A stretch of DNA of 64,000 nucleotides from CAZKBP01 sp964551015 (lineage in GTDB: Bacteria > Bacteroidota > Bacteroidia > Cytophagales > Microscillaceae), in contig CAZKBP010000034.1 in NCBI GenBank assembly GCA_964551015.1, positions 5,132 through 69,131 of the forward strand, read 5' to 3'. A model generated the notes under the pieces. It was not told the origin of the DNA and searched no databases. It saw nothing but the letters and a program-made list of their open reading frames with translations. Positions 24,755 through 33,500 of this stretch are shown in pieces. Within the stretch, counting starts at the first letter, position 1. Each line of letters opens with the position of its first letter. A program made the position numbers and the translations under genes.

Positions 24755-27199
24755 TCATTCATTTCTTAATGAGTGTGCCGGATTAATTAGGGCAGCTCTC
24801 AGTGCTTGGTAGCTGATAGCTAACAAGGCCACGATGATGACGGTCAGACTTGCCCAAAAAAAGCTTCCCCAACCAATCTCAATACGGTAAGCAAAGTCTT
24901 GTAACCACTGCCGCATTATCCAATACGCCAACGGAGCCGCTACCAAAAACGAGAGCACAATGATACGTAGGTATTCTCGTGAGAGCAAAATAAATATTTG
25001 CCAAACCGAAGCTCCCATTACTTTGCGAATACCGATTTCTTTCACTCTGCTTCGAGCAGAAAAAGTAGCCAAACCGATCAACCCCAAAGTAGCAATAAAC
25101 AGCGCTAATCCTGTAAAAATAGTCAAAATCTTGCCTGTTTTTTGCTCCTCTCGGTAGGTCATCGCGTAGATTCGGTCTAAAAAATTATACTCAAGTGGAA
25201 GATGAGGAGCTAATTCCTGCCAAACATTTTCTATGTGTTTTAATACAAGTGGCAGTTGAGAAGCTTGCCCCGTGCGAACGGTCATGAGGTGATGGCTATT
25301 GGTAAAAACGTCTGCTCCAAAGTGAAAAATGGCCAGAGGGCCAATCGGAAACTGCAGTGAGGCATAGTGGAAGTCTTCTACCACACCCATGACTCGGAAT
25401 GACTGTCCGTAATGAATCAAATTTTTGCCCAGAGCCTCTTCGGCTTTCCAACCCAATACTTCCAATCCTTTTTGGTTAAGAATCACCTGGTCGCTATCAG
25501 CCATCTGTTCAGGAGAAAAACTTTGTCCCACCTGCATATTAAAATCGAGCGTACTCAGATAATAATCATCCACCACTAAACAACTAAAAGGCACACTGTT
25601 GCTCTGCGGGCTTGCTTGAAAGTAATCTTGATTCCAAATAAACGGAGGTGAAGTATCTGAAGTGCCAGCTGCGATGATATGGCTGTGCTTCAAAATTTTT
25701 TTACGAAAAGTCTCTTGTTGTGCTCCTAGCCTTTCCACTTTGGAAATAACGATCAAGCCTGAGCTATCAAATCCTAGCTTTTTTTGTTGCCAATAATTCA
25801 ATTGACGATAGAGAATCAGCGAAGAAATAATTAACAAAATAGAGACACTAAACTGCAAAAAAACCAGAAAATCACGAGAAAATCTACCCCTGCTTCCCAT
25901 ATTAATTTGCCCCTTGAGTACACGAGTAGGCTGAAAACGGGTCAAGTAAAAAGCAGGATAGACTCCCGCCAAGATACCTACAATGAAAGGTAACAGCAAA
26001 AGAGGAATGATTAGCTGAAAATGTACAAACGTCAACAGGCTTAACGACTTATCAACCAAACGGTTAAAAGGGAGTAAACAAATCTCGGTTAGAACCAAGG
26101 CCAAAGTGGTCGCCATCAGACCATACAAGCAGGCTTCTCGCAAGAATTGGAAAACCAGTGCTTTTCTGCCTGAGCCTAACACCTTGCGTACCCCTACTTC
26201 TTTGGCTCTTTGAAAGGAACGAGCCGTAGATAAATTGACAAAGTTGATACACGAAAGCAAGATAATCAAAAGAGCAATGGCTGAGAATACATATATGTAT
26301 CTAATATCACCCTTTGGTCCAATGCGATTACCCGATTCCTCTGAATGTAGATACACCCCATCCAGAGGTTCAGCGTAGAGATGCCATTTTTCGGCGTTTT
26401 TGCCAAATCGCTGGTAAGAGTCTCCAAACAGCTTTTGGATGGAAGCCCCTACGTTCTGAGCCGGCACCTTGGCTAGTTTGGAATTTAGTGCCTCCAGAGA
26501 AGTATTTTGCTTTGCTTTGATATAAGTTACGAAGGTAGTCCAAATCCAACTCCACGACCTCTCTTCTACCAAGGGGAGCGAATTCATAGAAATCAACATA
26601 TCAAACTGAATGTGCGAATGCGTAGGCACATCTGCTAAAATTCCTCTTACCTCAAAAACTTCTTCATAAGCTCCGTTAGAAAGGGTCAAACGCTTGCCCA
26701 CGGCGTCTTCGCCTCCAAAATAACGCCGTGCCGCACTGTTGGTAAGGACAATAGAATAAGGAAGCTTGAGTGCCTGATTCGTAGCTCCCCGAAGCATGGG
26801 AAAATCAAAAATTTGAAAAAAATTAGAATCTACGGCCAGTATTTGTTTTTCGTCGAAAGTTTGATCGGGCTGATCCTCTGAGAAAACTAAAAAATCTCCC
26901 TCAGGATGTATCCGCGTAACGACTTCTACTTCTGGAATATCTTGCAGCAGGGCAGCCGAGGCGGCTGGCCCGAGTGCATCTAAGCGATGAGGCTCTTCTG
27001 CCCAAATATTTGTCTGGGTAACTCGATAGATTCGCTCTCGATCCTGATGGAATTGGTCGTAACTAGTTTCATCTTTCAAGTACAAAAAAATCATCAGGAA
27101 AGCACTTAACCCGATCGCTAAACCCAGAACATTGAGGAAGGAAAAAAATTTGTGCCGCCACATATCACGCAGGGCTACTAGTATATGGTTTTTAAGCAT
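24755..27199 (-). CDS. MacB/FtsX-type ABC transporter permease
   Basis: Seen: starting at MLKNHILVALRDMWRHKFFSFLNVLGLAIGLSAF (the ATG at 27199; a 17-residue longer reading lacks the usual start) the protein has a MacB_PCD periplasmic domain (about 45-255), FtsX domain 1 (about 275-400, ending near RVLKGQI), a second periplasmic domain and FtsX domain 2 (LIGLATFSARSRVKEIGIRKVMGASVWQIFILLSREY). About 814 aa, typical of the Bacteroidota two-FtsX permeases. Family knowledge: these work with a MacB-like ATPase in efflux or lipoprotein/peptide export; no ATPase gene is adjacent. Confidence 0.9.
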   Translation of the reverse strand: MLKNHILVALRDMWRHKFFSFLNVLGLAIGLSAFLMIFLYLKDETSYDQFHQDRERIYRVTQTNIWAEEPHRLDALGPAASAALLQDIPEVEVVTRIHPEGDFLVFSEDQPDQTFDEKQILAVDSNFFQIFDFPMLRGATNQALKLPYSIVLTNSAARRYFGGEDAVGKRLTLSNGAYEEVFEVRGILADVPTHSHIQFDMLISMNSLPLVEERSWSWIWTTFVTYIKAKQNTSLEALNSKLAKVPAQNVGASIQKLFGDSYQRFGKNAEKWHLYAEPLDGVYLHSEESGNRIGPKGDIRYIYVFSAIALLIILLSCINFVNLSTARSFQRAKEVGVRKVLGSGRKALVFQFLREACLYGLMATTLALVLTEICLLPFNRLVDKSLSLLTFVHFQLIIPLLLLPFIVGILAGVYPAFYLTRFQPTRVLKGQINMGSRGRFSRDFLVFLQFSVSILLIISSLILYRQLNYWQQKKLGFDSSGLIVISKVERLGAQQETFRKKILKHSHIIAAGTSDTSPPFIWNQDYFQASPQSNSVPFSCLVVDDYYLSTLDFNMQVGQSFSPEQMADSDQVILNQKGLEVLGWKAEEALGKNLIHYGQSFRVMGVVEDFHYASLQFPIGPLAIFHFGADVFTNSHHLMTVRTGQASQLPLVLKHIENVWQELAPHLPLEYNFLDRIYAMTYREEQKTGKILTIFTGLALFIATLGLIGLATFSARSRVKEIGIRKVMGASVWQIFILLSREYLRIIVLSFLVAAPLAYWIMRQWLQDFAYRIEIGWGSFFWASLTVIIVALLAISYQALRAALINPAHSLRNE

Positions 27200-27385
27200 T
27201 GTCTTTATCTGTTGGCTCGATTGATTGAGGCCAAATATCATACCCAGCAATTAAAACATTGACAGTCAATTACTTAAAAACCATAAAACAAAATCAGGGT
27301 GTTCTCTACAGCACACCTCTGTACCCTAGCGAACAGCTTTTGCCCGGTACGCTTGGACTGACGTTGACGAATGGTCAGCAGAAAA

Positions 27386-28033
27386 CTATTGATAAATCGT
27401 GCTTTCCCACCAAGTATCCTGCGGTAGAAAGTCTAATAGTTGTTGGTCTGCCACTTGAAATACCAGATCTGCCTGCGGTACATTTTCATCTTGGAAACGT
27501 TGATACCACCAAGCTTCATAGTCTTCATCATTGAGGTTGGCAGGTTCGGGTTTCCAAGGAAAATTCAGTTTATTCTCTAATTTTACCTGACTGATGAGTT
27601 CATTGGCTTTTTCTTGTAAGGCAGGGAGGTCTTCGGGCATCATCACGAAAGGTTGTCCTTTGCCGTCGCTGCCCCAGGCTTGGATCCGTTGTCCTTTCCA
27701 GAAGGGCTGATCCTCACTTTGAATTCTTCGGTAATCTTGCTTGCTGATAGCCTCACGATAACCGTTGGCCATGCGCTCTAAGAGTTTCCATTGCTGGCTG
27801 TATTGCGCATTTTCAGCTCGTTGCTGTGCCTCTTCTGGAGAAATAGGCAGGTAGCTTTCATCCTTGAAGAAAAACCCGTGCAGCATGTTGCGCCAGGCTT
27901 CTATCAAAATATTAAGGGCAAAGGTTTTGGTATCAGGGATTTCATTCACGTCTGGGTGTACTATATAAATACGTGTAGAGACTTGTGGCGGAATGATGGC
28001 CTTGATATGAATTTTATACAAAGAAGATGACAT
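27386..28033 (-). CDS. hypothetical protein, unknown family
   Basis: Not recognised. Seen: 215 aa, no signal peptide; begins MSSSLYKIHIKAIIPPQVSTRIYIVHPDVNEIPDT, then a helical region rich in Trp and Gln (about 60-110) and an acidic C-terminus (DEDYEAWWYQRFQDENVPQADLVFQ). Composition and codon use look native. About 190 bp separate its stop from the start of the permease gene downstream. Confidence 0.55.
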   Translation of the reverse strand: MSSSLYKIHIKAIIPPQVSTRIYIVHPDVNEIPDTKTFALNILIEAWRNMLHGFFFKDESYLPISPEEAQQRAENAQYSQQWKLLERMANGYREAISKQDYRRIQSEDQPFWKGQRIQAWGSDGKGQPFVMMPEDLPALQEKANELISQVKLENKLNFPWKPEPANLNDEDYEAWWYQRFQDENVPQADLVFQVADQQLLDFLPQDTWWESTIYQ

Positions 28034-28348
28034 AGATTTGGGATTTGAGTCTAGAAATCAAGATAAACAACACACGTGTTGTGGATAGTCATATTTAGCT
28101 TCTTCACGCAGAAAACGCAAATAAACCAAATGATCAAAAGATGTGTGTACTTAAAATTAGAATCTACCTGTGTGAAGGGTAAAAAACTCGTGTGTAATGA
28201 TGTGTTTTATTGATCCAGACTCAACACAAGGGAAGAATATTATGTTTCGTTTATTACGACGAATACCTGAGATGAGTTTCAAAGTTAAGAAAGATCAGAT
28301 CAATCGTATTTTTAAAATAAATTTATTCAGACTCAAACTGACAAACTA
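28034..28348. other. intergenic gap, nothing recognised
   Basis: About 315 bp, AT-rich, between divergent genes. A 75-codon plus-strand frame (28197-28424) overlaps the TetR gene and has no recognisable features. No convincing promoter, hairpin or RNA seen. Confidence 0.5.
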
Positions 28349-28975
28349 TTGGGTAGCAAAGAAAGAAGACTTAGAGAAAAAATCAGGAGAAGCCATCATA
28401 TCATCGATGCAGCCGAAGAAGTAATTTTTAGCCAGGGCATCCTCAATACCTCCATGGCCGACATTGCCAAACAAGCCGAATTGGGCAAATCTACCCTCTA
28501 CAATTATTTCAAGAGTAAAGAAGAAATCTTGCTGGCGATCCATGAGCGAGCGCACGATCTGCTTGCTTCGCATTTTGAGCAAGTGGTCAAAGAGCACGAA
28601 CTTGGCTCAGATCAAGTAAGAGCTATCGGCCGCGCCTATTTTGCCTTCGCTCGGCAGTACCCCAATTATTTCAAGATGGTTTCCAGGTTCGAGTTTAACG
28701 AAAGTGAATTACCCCCCCAAGATGTGATGTCGAATGTCAAGAGAGTGGATCAAATCTTGGTGCAGTCTATTCGCCGAGGCATAGAAGATGGCTCCCTGCG
28801 GACTGACCTGCGCCCCGAAAATATTTCCAAAACCCTCTGGGCAATGGCCACGGGTGTTTCACAGATGCTAGACTTAAAAGGAGAAATGTTTCTCAAACGT
28901 CTAGAAATTCAGCCCGAAGATATTGCAGAAACCTTCTTTGCTATTATCCAATCCGGGCTTAAGGTATCTAGCTAA
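28349..28975 (+). CDS. TetR/AcrR-family transcriptional regulator
   Basis: Seen: HTH region IIDAAEEVIFSQGILNTSMADIAKQAELGKSTLYNYFKSKEEILLAI (about 18-65), typical TetR_N, then a helical ligand-binding domain (208 aa in all). No ATG fits before the domain; the best start is TTG at 28349. Ligand and targets unknown. It is convergent with the DUF3365 gene, with 16 bp between the genes. Confidence 0.9.
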   Translation: MGSKERRLREKIRRSHHIIDAAEEVIFSQGILNTSMADIAKQAELGKSTLYNYFKSKEEILLAIHERAHDLLASHFEQVVKEHELGSDQVRAIGRAYFAFARQYPNYFKMVSRFEFNESELPPQDVMSNVKRVDQILVQSIRRGIEDGSLRTDLRPENISKTLWAMATGVSQMLDLKGEMFLKRLEIQPEDIAETFFAIIQSGLKVSS

Positions 28976-28991
28976 AGATTCAAACTAGCCG

Positions 28992-29594
28992 CTACTTGAG
29001 ATCATAAAAACGAATGCTCCACATACCCCGCAAATCTCCAACTTGGTAATTGATGGCTTGATCTTGAGGATACAATTGTTTGACTAATTGATAATCCTTT
29101 TCTTTGATCTGTTCGCCTACTTTCCCGTGGCAATTCAGGCAGAGTGGCTTCACTAAAATAGGTGCGTTAAACTGGATTTGTTTTGCTTGCAAACCATTCC
29201 CTTCTATCACGGCCAAGCGAGGTTTAGGTTCCTTGCCACTTTCTATAGTTTGCTGGTATGCCTCCAAGATTTCCGTCTCTAGCGGGTCGGGGGCATCTAC
29301 AGGATTGCGAGGCTTTCGGCTCACCCTTTTGATCACCACTTGATGCGCCTGCGAGAGGGAATCCATGATCGAGAGTGCCTGAAGATTGCAGTATTTAACG
29401 GCGTGCGGCACACCGCCCTGTTTTAGGGCAGTTTTTAGCTCTTGGCTAAGCGCACCAAAACTAGCCTGAGCAATGGCTTTTCCTTCCTGCAAATATTTTT
29501 GCTTTTCTTCGGGAGAGAGCGAAGAGGAAGAATCTGAAGAGCAATTTGCCAGAGTCAGAAAAAAGACAAATGAGAATCGCTTGATATTTTTCAT
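28992..29594 (-). CDS. DUF3365 (Tll0287-like) haem-binding lipoprotein
   Basis: Seen: starting at MKNIKRFSFVFF the lipobox LTLANC gives a lipoprotein, followed by a Ser-rich linker. The domain has AVKYCNLQALSIMDSLSQ, RKPRNPVDAPDPLETEILEAYQ and a c-type haem motif CLNCHG, as in DUF3365/Tll0287-like proteins. About 200 aa. Family knowledge: single-haem periplasmic proteins, suggested as redox or gas sensors. A longer reading (to 29651) adds an unlikely hydrophobic leader. Divergent from the pnt operon. Confidence 0.85.
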   Translation of the reverse strand: MKNIKRFSFVFFLTLANCSSDSSSSLSPEEKQKYLQEGKAIAQASFGALSQELKTALKQGGVPHAVKYCNLQALSIMDSLSQAHQVVIKRVSRKPRNPVDAPDPLETEILEAYQQTIESGKEPKPRLAVIEGNGLQAKQIQFNAPILVKPLCLNCHGKVGEQIKEKDYQLVKQLYPQDQAINYQVGDLRGMWSIRFYDLK

Positions 29595-29686
29595 ACTATA
29601 TGAAATTAAAAGAAGCATTATTGTTATGATTACCAAAAAAAAACCACCCACTCTTGGAAAAACTTTATGGTTTACAATATTCTATC

Positions 29687-29694
29687 TAAATTTG
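29687..29694 (+). promoter_or_regulatory. -7 box upstream of pntAA
   Basis: TAAATTTG matches the TAnnTTTG -7 consensus and lies 27 bp before the TTG start, giving a short leader. No well-spaced TTTG -33 element is visible. Confidence 0.4.
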
Positions 29695-29721
29695 TTCGTC
29701 CACCAAATAACATAGCTGACC

Positions 29722-30849
29722 TTGAAATTATCTGTACCCAAAGAGACACAAACTGGAGAAAATAGAGTAGCTCTGAGCCCTGACGTAGCCAAAAGTCTAA
29801 TCAAAGCAGGCTTTGAATGCGTCATGGAAAGCGGAGCTGGCCTAAATTCCAACTTTAGCGACGAAAGCTACCAAAAGGCTGGCGCACAAATCGTCTCTGA
29901 TCGTCAACAAGTATTTGCCGAAGCGGATGTCATCCTCAAGGTCAACGCGCCCAGCCCCGAAGAAGTCGGCTGGATGAAAAAAGAGGCGGTTTTGATTTCT
30001 TTCATGTATGCTTACACCAACCAACCATTGGTAGAAGCCGCTCTCAAGCAAGGCATTAGCTCTTTTGCCATGGACGCGGTACCTCGGATTTCGCGTGCAC
30101 AAAAAATGGACGCCCTCAGTTCCCAATCTAATTTGGCTGGCTACAAAGCAGTCGTAATGGGCGCAAATGCCATGGGCAAAATTTTCCCACTCTTGATGAC
30201 CGCTGCAGGTACCATTACGCCTTCCAAGGTTTTGATCTTCGGCGCCGGAGTAGCGGGCTTACAAGCCATTGCCACTGCCAAGCGTTTGGGAGCTTTGGTA
30301 GAAGTAACCGACGTACGCCCCGAAACCAAAGAGCAAGTTGAGTCGCTCGGGGGGCGTTTCTTAATGGTAGAAGGAGAAGGGGTACAAACCGAAGGAGGCT
30401 ACGCCAAGGAAGTTTCTAAGGAATATCTCCAAAAACAACAAGAACTTATCAAGAAACACATCCAAGACTCCGATTTGGTCATCACCACGGCTCTAGTTAT
30501 GGGTAAAAAAGCACCCATATTAGTAACCGAAGAAATGGTCAAATCTATGAAAATGGGGTCGGTCGTCGTGGATATGGCGGTTATCTCTGGTGGCAATTGT
30601 GAATTAAGCGAACTCAACCAAACCGTTACCAAACACGGCGTAACTATCATCGGGGAATCCAACTTACCTTCGCTCTTACCTGTCAACGCTAGTGAATTAT
30701 ATGCCAAGAACATCAGCACACTCCTCAATCACCTCGCAGATAAAGATGGCTTCAAGTGGGAAATGGACGAAGAAATTACCAAGGGTTCTATCATCACGCA
30801 CCAAGGTGAACTCAAAAACCAACTCACCAAAGAAATACTTCAACTCTAA
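29722..30849 (+). CDS. pntA: NAD(P) transhydrogenase subunit alpha part 1
   Basis: Seen: KLSVPKETQTGENRVALSPDVAKSLIKAG (alanine dehydrogenase/PNT N-terminal domain), SRAQKMDALSSQSNLAGYKAV, the Rossmann segment VLIFGAGVAGLQAIATAKRLGALVEVTDVRPE, and GGNCELSELN. At 375 aa it is domain I only, as in organisms with a split alpha subunit. Start is TTG; an in-frame TAG lies just upstream and no earlier ATG exists. Role: NADH-binding peripheral part of the proton-pumping transhydrogenase that makes NADPH. First gene of the pntAA-pntAB-pntB operon. Confidence 0.95.
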   Translation: MKLSVPKETQTGENRVALSPDVAKSLIKAGFECVMESGAGLNSNFSDESYQKAGAQIVSDRQQVFAEADVILKVNAPSPEEVGWMKKEAVLISFMYAYTNQPLVEAALKQGISSFAMDAVPRISRAQKMDALSSQSNLAGYKAVVMGANAMGKIFPLLMTAAGTITPSKVLIFGAGVAGLQAIATAKRLGALVEVTDVRPETKEQVESLGGRFLMVEGEGVQTEGGYAKEVSKEYLQKQQELIKKHIQDSDLVITTALVMGKKAPILVTEEMVKSMKMGSVVVDMAVISGGNCELSELNQTVTKHGVTIIGESNLPSLLPVNASELYAKNISTLLNHLADKDGFKWEMDEEITKGSIITHQGELKNQLTKEILQL

Positions 30850-30888
30850 AAATTGATACTTACACAATCTTTATAAATCATCGATCAA

Positions 30889-31179
30889 ATGGACATCGAA
30901 ACGCTTTTATTTTTGTTCTATGTATTGGTACTGGCATCCTTTGTCGGTTTTGAACTCATTACCAAGGTACCTCCTACCCTACACACGCCCCTGATGTCGG
31001 GCTCGAATGCTATTTCTGGCATCACCGTCGTGGGAGCGATCATTTGCTCTAACTATAGTGGCTTCGGAAGTACGGGTAAAATCTTGGGGATGCTTGCCCT
31101 GATTTTTGCCAGCATCAACGTAGTAGGAGGTTATCTGGTGACTGACCGCATGTTGCAAATGTTTAAAAAGAAAAAATAG
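30889..31179 (+). CDS. pntAB: NAD(P) transhydrogenase subunit alpha part 2
   Basis: Seen: 96 aa with three to four transmembrane helices; FVGFELITKVPPTLHTPLMSGSNAISGITVVGAI is the signature of the PntAB membrane piece, and GGYLVTDRMLQMFK closes it. Together with PntB it forms the proton channel. It starts 39 bp after pntAA and precedes pntB by 48 bp. Confidence 0.96.
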   Translation: MDIETLLFLFYVLVLASFVGFELITKVPPTLHTPLMSGSNAISGITVVGAIICSNYSGFGSTGKILGMLALIFASINVVGGYLVTDRMLQMFKKKK

Positions 31180-31227
31180 GCTCCTGATTCATACGTTCCT
31201 ACTCAATCTTCAAATTGTATATTCCTT

Positions 31228-32619
31228 ATGGAAATTATCATTAAATTATCCTACCTCTTAGCCTCGGTGTTTTTTATCTTCGGGATCAAAATGCTGGGAA
31301 AACCCTCCACCGCACGCCAAGGAAACCTCTATTCCTCAGTGGCGATGTTGATCGCGATCATTGCTACCTTGGCACAGAGTCAAGTCTTAGCACCCATCGA
31401 GATTCTCGTGAGCATCTTGATCGGTAGTGCGATTGGTACTTATTATGCCCGCACCGTAGAAATGACCGCTATGCCTGAGATGGTGGCTATTTTCAATGGC
31501 TTTGGTGGGTTAGCTTCGGCCTTGGTTGCCTCCTCCGACTATTGGCTTAAAGTAGTAGAAGGTGGTCAAGGCATGAGTGCCGTAGTCGGCATTGGGGTCA
31601 TGCTCAGTGTCATCATTGGTTCTATCACGGCTACGGGTTCTTATATTGCTTACGGCAAATTAAAAGGCGTATTATTCAGTGGGGCGGTTACTTTCAAGGG
31701 ACAGCACTTTATCAATCTTTTATTAGCCTTGGCTATGTTTGCCACGGGTATCATGCTGATTATCAACCCAGACCAGTATATTTTCCTTTTCGTCACCGTA
31801 GGGATCGCCCTCGTATTAGGGGTGCTCACTGTTATCCCCATTGGCGGAGCCGATATGCCCGTGGTGGTTTCGCTTTTGAACTCTTACTCAGGGATTGCGG
31901 CTTGCTTTACGGGATTTGTACTCAACAACCAAGTGCTTATTATCGCGGGTGCTTTGGTTGGTGCTTCTGGTTTAATTTTGACCCAAATCATGTGTAAGGC
32001 CATGAATCGCTCCTTGGTTAATGTACTTTTGGGTGGCTTTGGGCAAACAAGTATTGGAGGTGCGAGTGCCGGAGGTGAAGAATTGGTAGTGAAAGAAGTA
32101 GGCGTAGAAGAAGCCGCCATGATTTTTGACTCCGCCTCTTCTATTATCGTGGTGCCTGGTTATGGCTTGGCGGTGGCACAAGCACAGCACATCGTACGGG
32201 AGTTCATGGAGCTATTAGAAGACAAAAATATTGATGTCAGATTCGCCATTCACCCCGTAGCTGGAAGGATGCCCGGTCATATGAATGTATTACTGGCCGA
32301 AGCCAATGTCCCCTATGACAAATTGGTGGAGATGGAGCAAATCAATGGAGATTTTGGCAATACAGACGTAGCACTGGTCATCGGAGCCAATGACGTGGTA
32401 AATCCTGCCGCCCGCAAAGACCCAGCTAGCCCTATCTATGGAATGCCCATTTTAGACGTAGATAAGGCACGTACTGTGATTATCAGCAAACGAAGCATGG
32501 GGAAAGGCTATGCAGGAGTCCAAAATGAATTGTTTGGCTATGATAATGCTTTGATGCTCTTCGGTGATGCCAAAAAAACCATGACCTCAGTAGTAAGTGA
32601 GATCAAAGAAAATTCCTAA
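31228..32619 (+). CDS. pntB: NAD(P) transhydrogenase subunit beta
   Basis: Seen: about nine transmembrane helices (residues 1-260; GFGGLASALVASSDYW, IGGADMPVVVSLLNSYSGIAA), then the NADP-binding domain III with IIVPGYGLAVAQAQH-type sequence, FAIHPVAGRMPGHMNVLLAEANVPYD, GANDVVNPAARKDPASPIYGMP and KRSMGKGYAGVQNELF. 463 aa, complete. It couples proton entry to NADP reduction by NADH. Confidence 0.97.
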   Translation: MEIIIKLSYLLASVFFIFGIKMLGKPSTARQGNLYSSVAMLIAIIATLAQSQVLAPIEILVSILIGSAIGTYYARTVEMTAMPEMVAIFNGFGGLASALVASSDYWLKVVEGGQGMSAVVGIGVMLSVIIGSITATGSYIAYGKLKGVLFSGAVTFKGQHFINLLLALAMFATGIMLIINPDQYIFLFVTVGIALVLGVLTVIPIGGADMPVVVSLLNSYSGIAACFTGFVLNNQVLIIAGALVGASGLILTQIMCKAMNRSLVNVLLGGFGQTSIGGASAGGEELVVKEVGVEEAAMIFDSASSIIVVPGYGLAVAQAQHIVREFMELLEDKNIDVRFAIHPVAGRMPGHMNVLLAEANVPYDKLVEMEQINGDFGNTDVALVIGANDVVNPAARKDPASPIYGMPILDVDKARTVIISKRSMGKGYAGVQNELFGYDNALMLFGDAKKTMTSVVSEIKENS

Positions 32620-32721
32620 GGGGAGCACTGGATTGTATTCCAGATGACTTAGCAAGCATTTTGGAAGAAACCCTTTTACAATCTGCCTTGTTGAGGATAT
32701 GAATAAAAATCGCTTAGATCT

Positions 32722-33234
32722 ATGAAAAATCTTATTTTAATTGCCTTTTTTGCTTTCTTATTCATTCCTTTTACATCCTGCTCTCAGCAAAAGAGCCAAG
32801 CGCATAATACCTCTTCTGAGAACTACCCCAAGCAAAAGAGTGAAAGCGAGTGGAAAGAAACCTTGACCCCCGAAGAGTACCAAGTACTTCGCCAAAAAGG
32901 AACCGAACGTGCTTTTACCGGAAAGTACTGGGATAACAAGAAAGAAGGAATTTACACCTGTGCTGGTTGTGGACAAGAATTGTTTTCCTCAGCCACCAAA
33001 TTCAAATCTGGAACCGGATGGCCCAGCTACTGGGAGCCCATCAATCCCAAAGCTGTGGCCAAAGAATCTGATCGTAGCTACGGTATGGTGCGTACCGAAG
33101 TAGTTTGCTCTGGCTGTGGTGGTCATCTGGGACATGTATTCAATGATGGTCCACAGCCTACTGGTCTGAGATATTGCATCAATTCAGTTTCTCTTGATTT
33201 CAAAGAACAGAAGGTAGAGAAAGCGCAAAAATAA
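32722..33234 (+). CDS. msrB: peptide-methionine (R)-S-oxide reductase, lipoprotein form
   Basis: Seen: lipobox PFTSC (Cys20). The SelR domain follows: EWKETLTPEEYQVLRQKGTERAFTGKYWD, zinc-binding pairs CAGCG and CSGCGG, FKSGTGWPSYWEP, HLGHVFNDGP and the catalytic Cys in LRYCINSVSLDF. 170 aa. It repairs methionine R-sulfoxide in envelope proteins. The lipoprotein signal places it outside the cytoplasm, where DsbD-type electron supply (gene at 34.9 kb) could reduce it; that link is inference. A strong terminator follows. Confidence 0.96.
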   Translation: MKNLILIAFFAFLFIPFTSCSQQKSQAHNTSSENYPKQKSESEWKETLTPEEYQVLRQKGTERAFTGKYWDNKKEGIYTCAGCGQELFSSATKFKSGTGWPSYWEPINPKAVAKESDRSYGMVRTEVVCSGCGGHLGHVFNDGPQPTGLRYCINSVSLDFKEQKVEKAQK

Positions 33235-33260
33235 GCCAATCTTACCCCTTGCTTCTTAGC

Positions 33261-33305
33261 AGCCATTTAGTCTGAGCGATTACTCAGATTAAGTGGCTTT
33301 TTTAT
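33261..33305 (+). terminator. rho-independent terminator of msrB
   Basis: A 16-bp stem with two G-U pairs (33261-33276 with 33283-33298), 6-nt loop, followed by TTTTTTATT. It lies 26 bp after the msrB stop. Confidence 0.85.
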
Positions 33306-33438
33306 TGCTCGACGAAGCGTGATAAAAAGCTTTCATTTTTTCAAAAAATAGGGCTTTGGGTAGTATCTATTCTCATTAATCTTGCGTTAATCTATTAAAC
33401 AACATTCAGACGGCTTAAAAATTACGATCCAAGCCTTT

Positions 33439-33470
33439 TTTGGATTTTCTGAGCCATCATCATAGCTTTG
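33439..33470 (+). promoter_or_regulatory. Bacteroidota-type promoter of the OmpA/TSP3 gene
   Basis: TTTG (33439-33442), 20-bp spacer, TAGCTTTG (33463-33470): an exact match to the -33/-7 consensus. It places the transcript start near 33477 and rules out a coding start at 33468, favouring the ATG at 33501. Confidence 0.75.
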
Positions 33471-33500
33471 CATATTATTCATCATTATTCACACAGACCC

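Noticed and set aside
28197..28424. 75-codon plus-strand frame before the TetR gene
   Set aside because: Overlaps the TetR HTH in a different frame and shows no recognisable features.
33468..33500. Earlier start for the OmpA/TSP3 protein
   Set aside because: This stretch overlaps the -7 promoter box, and the extra residues would precede a normal signal peptide.
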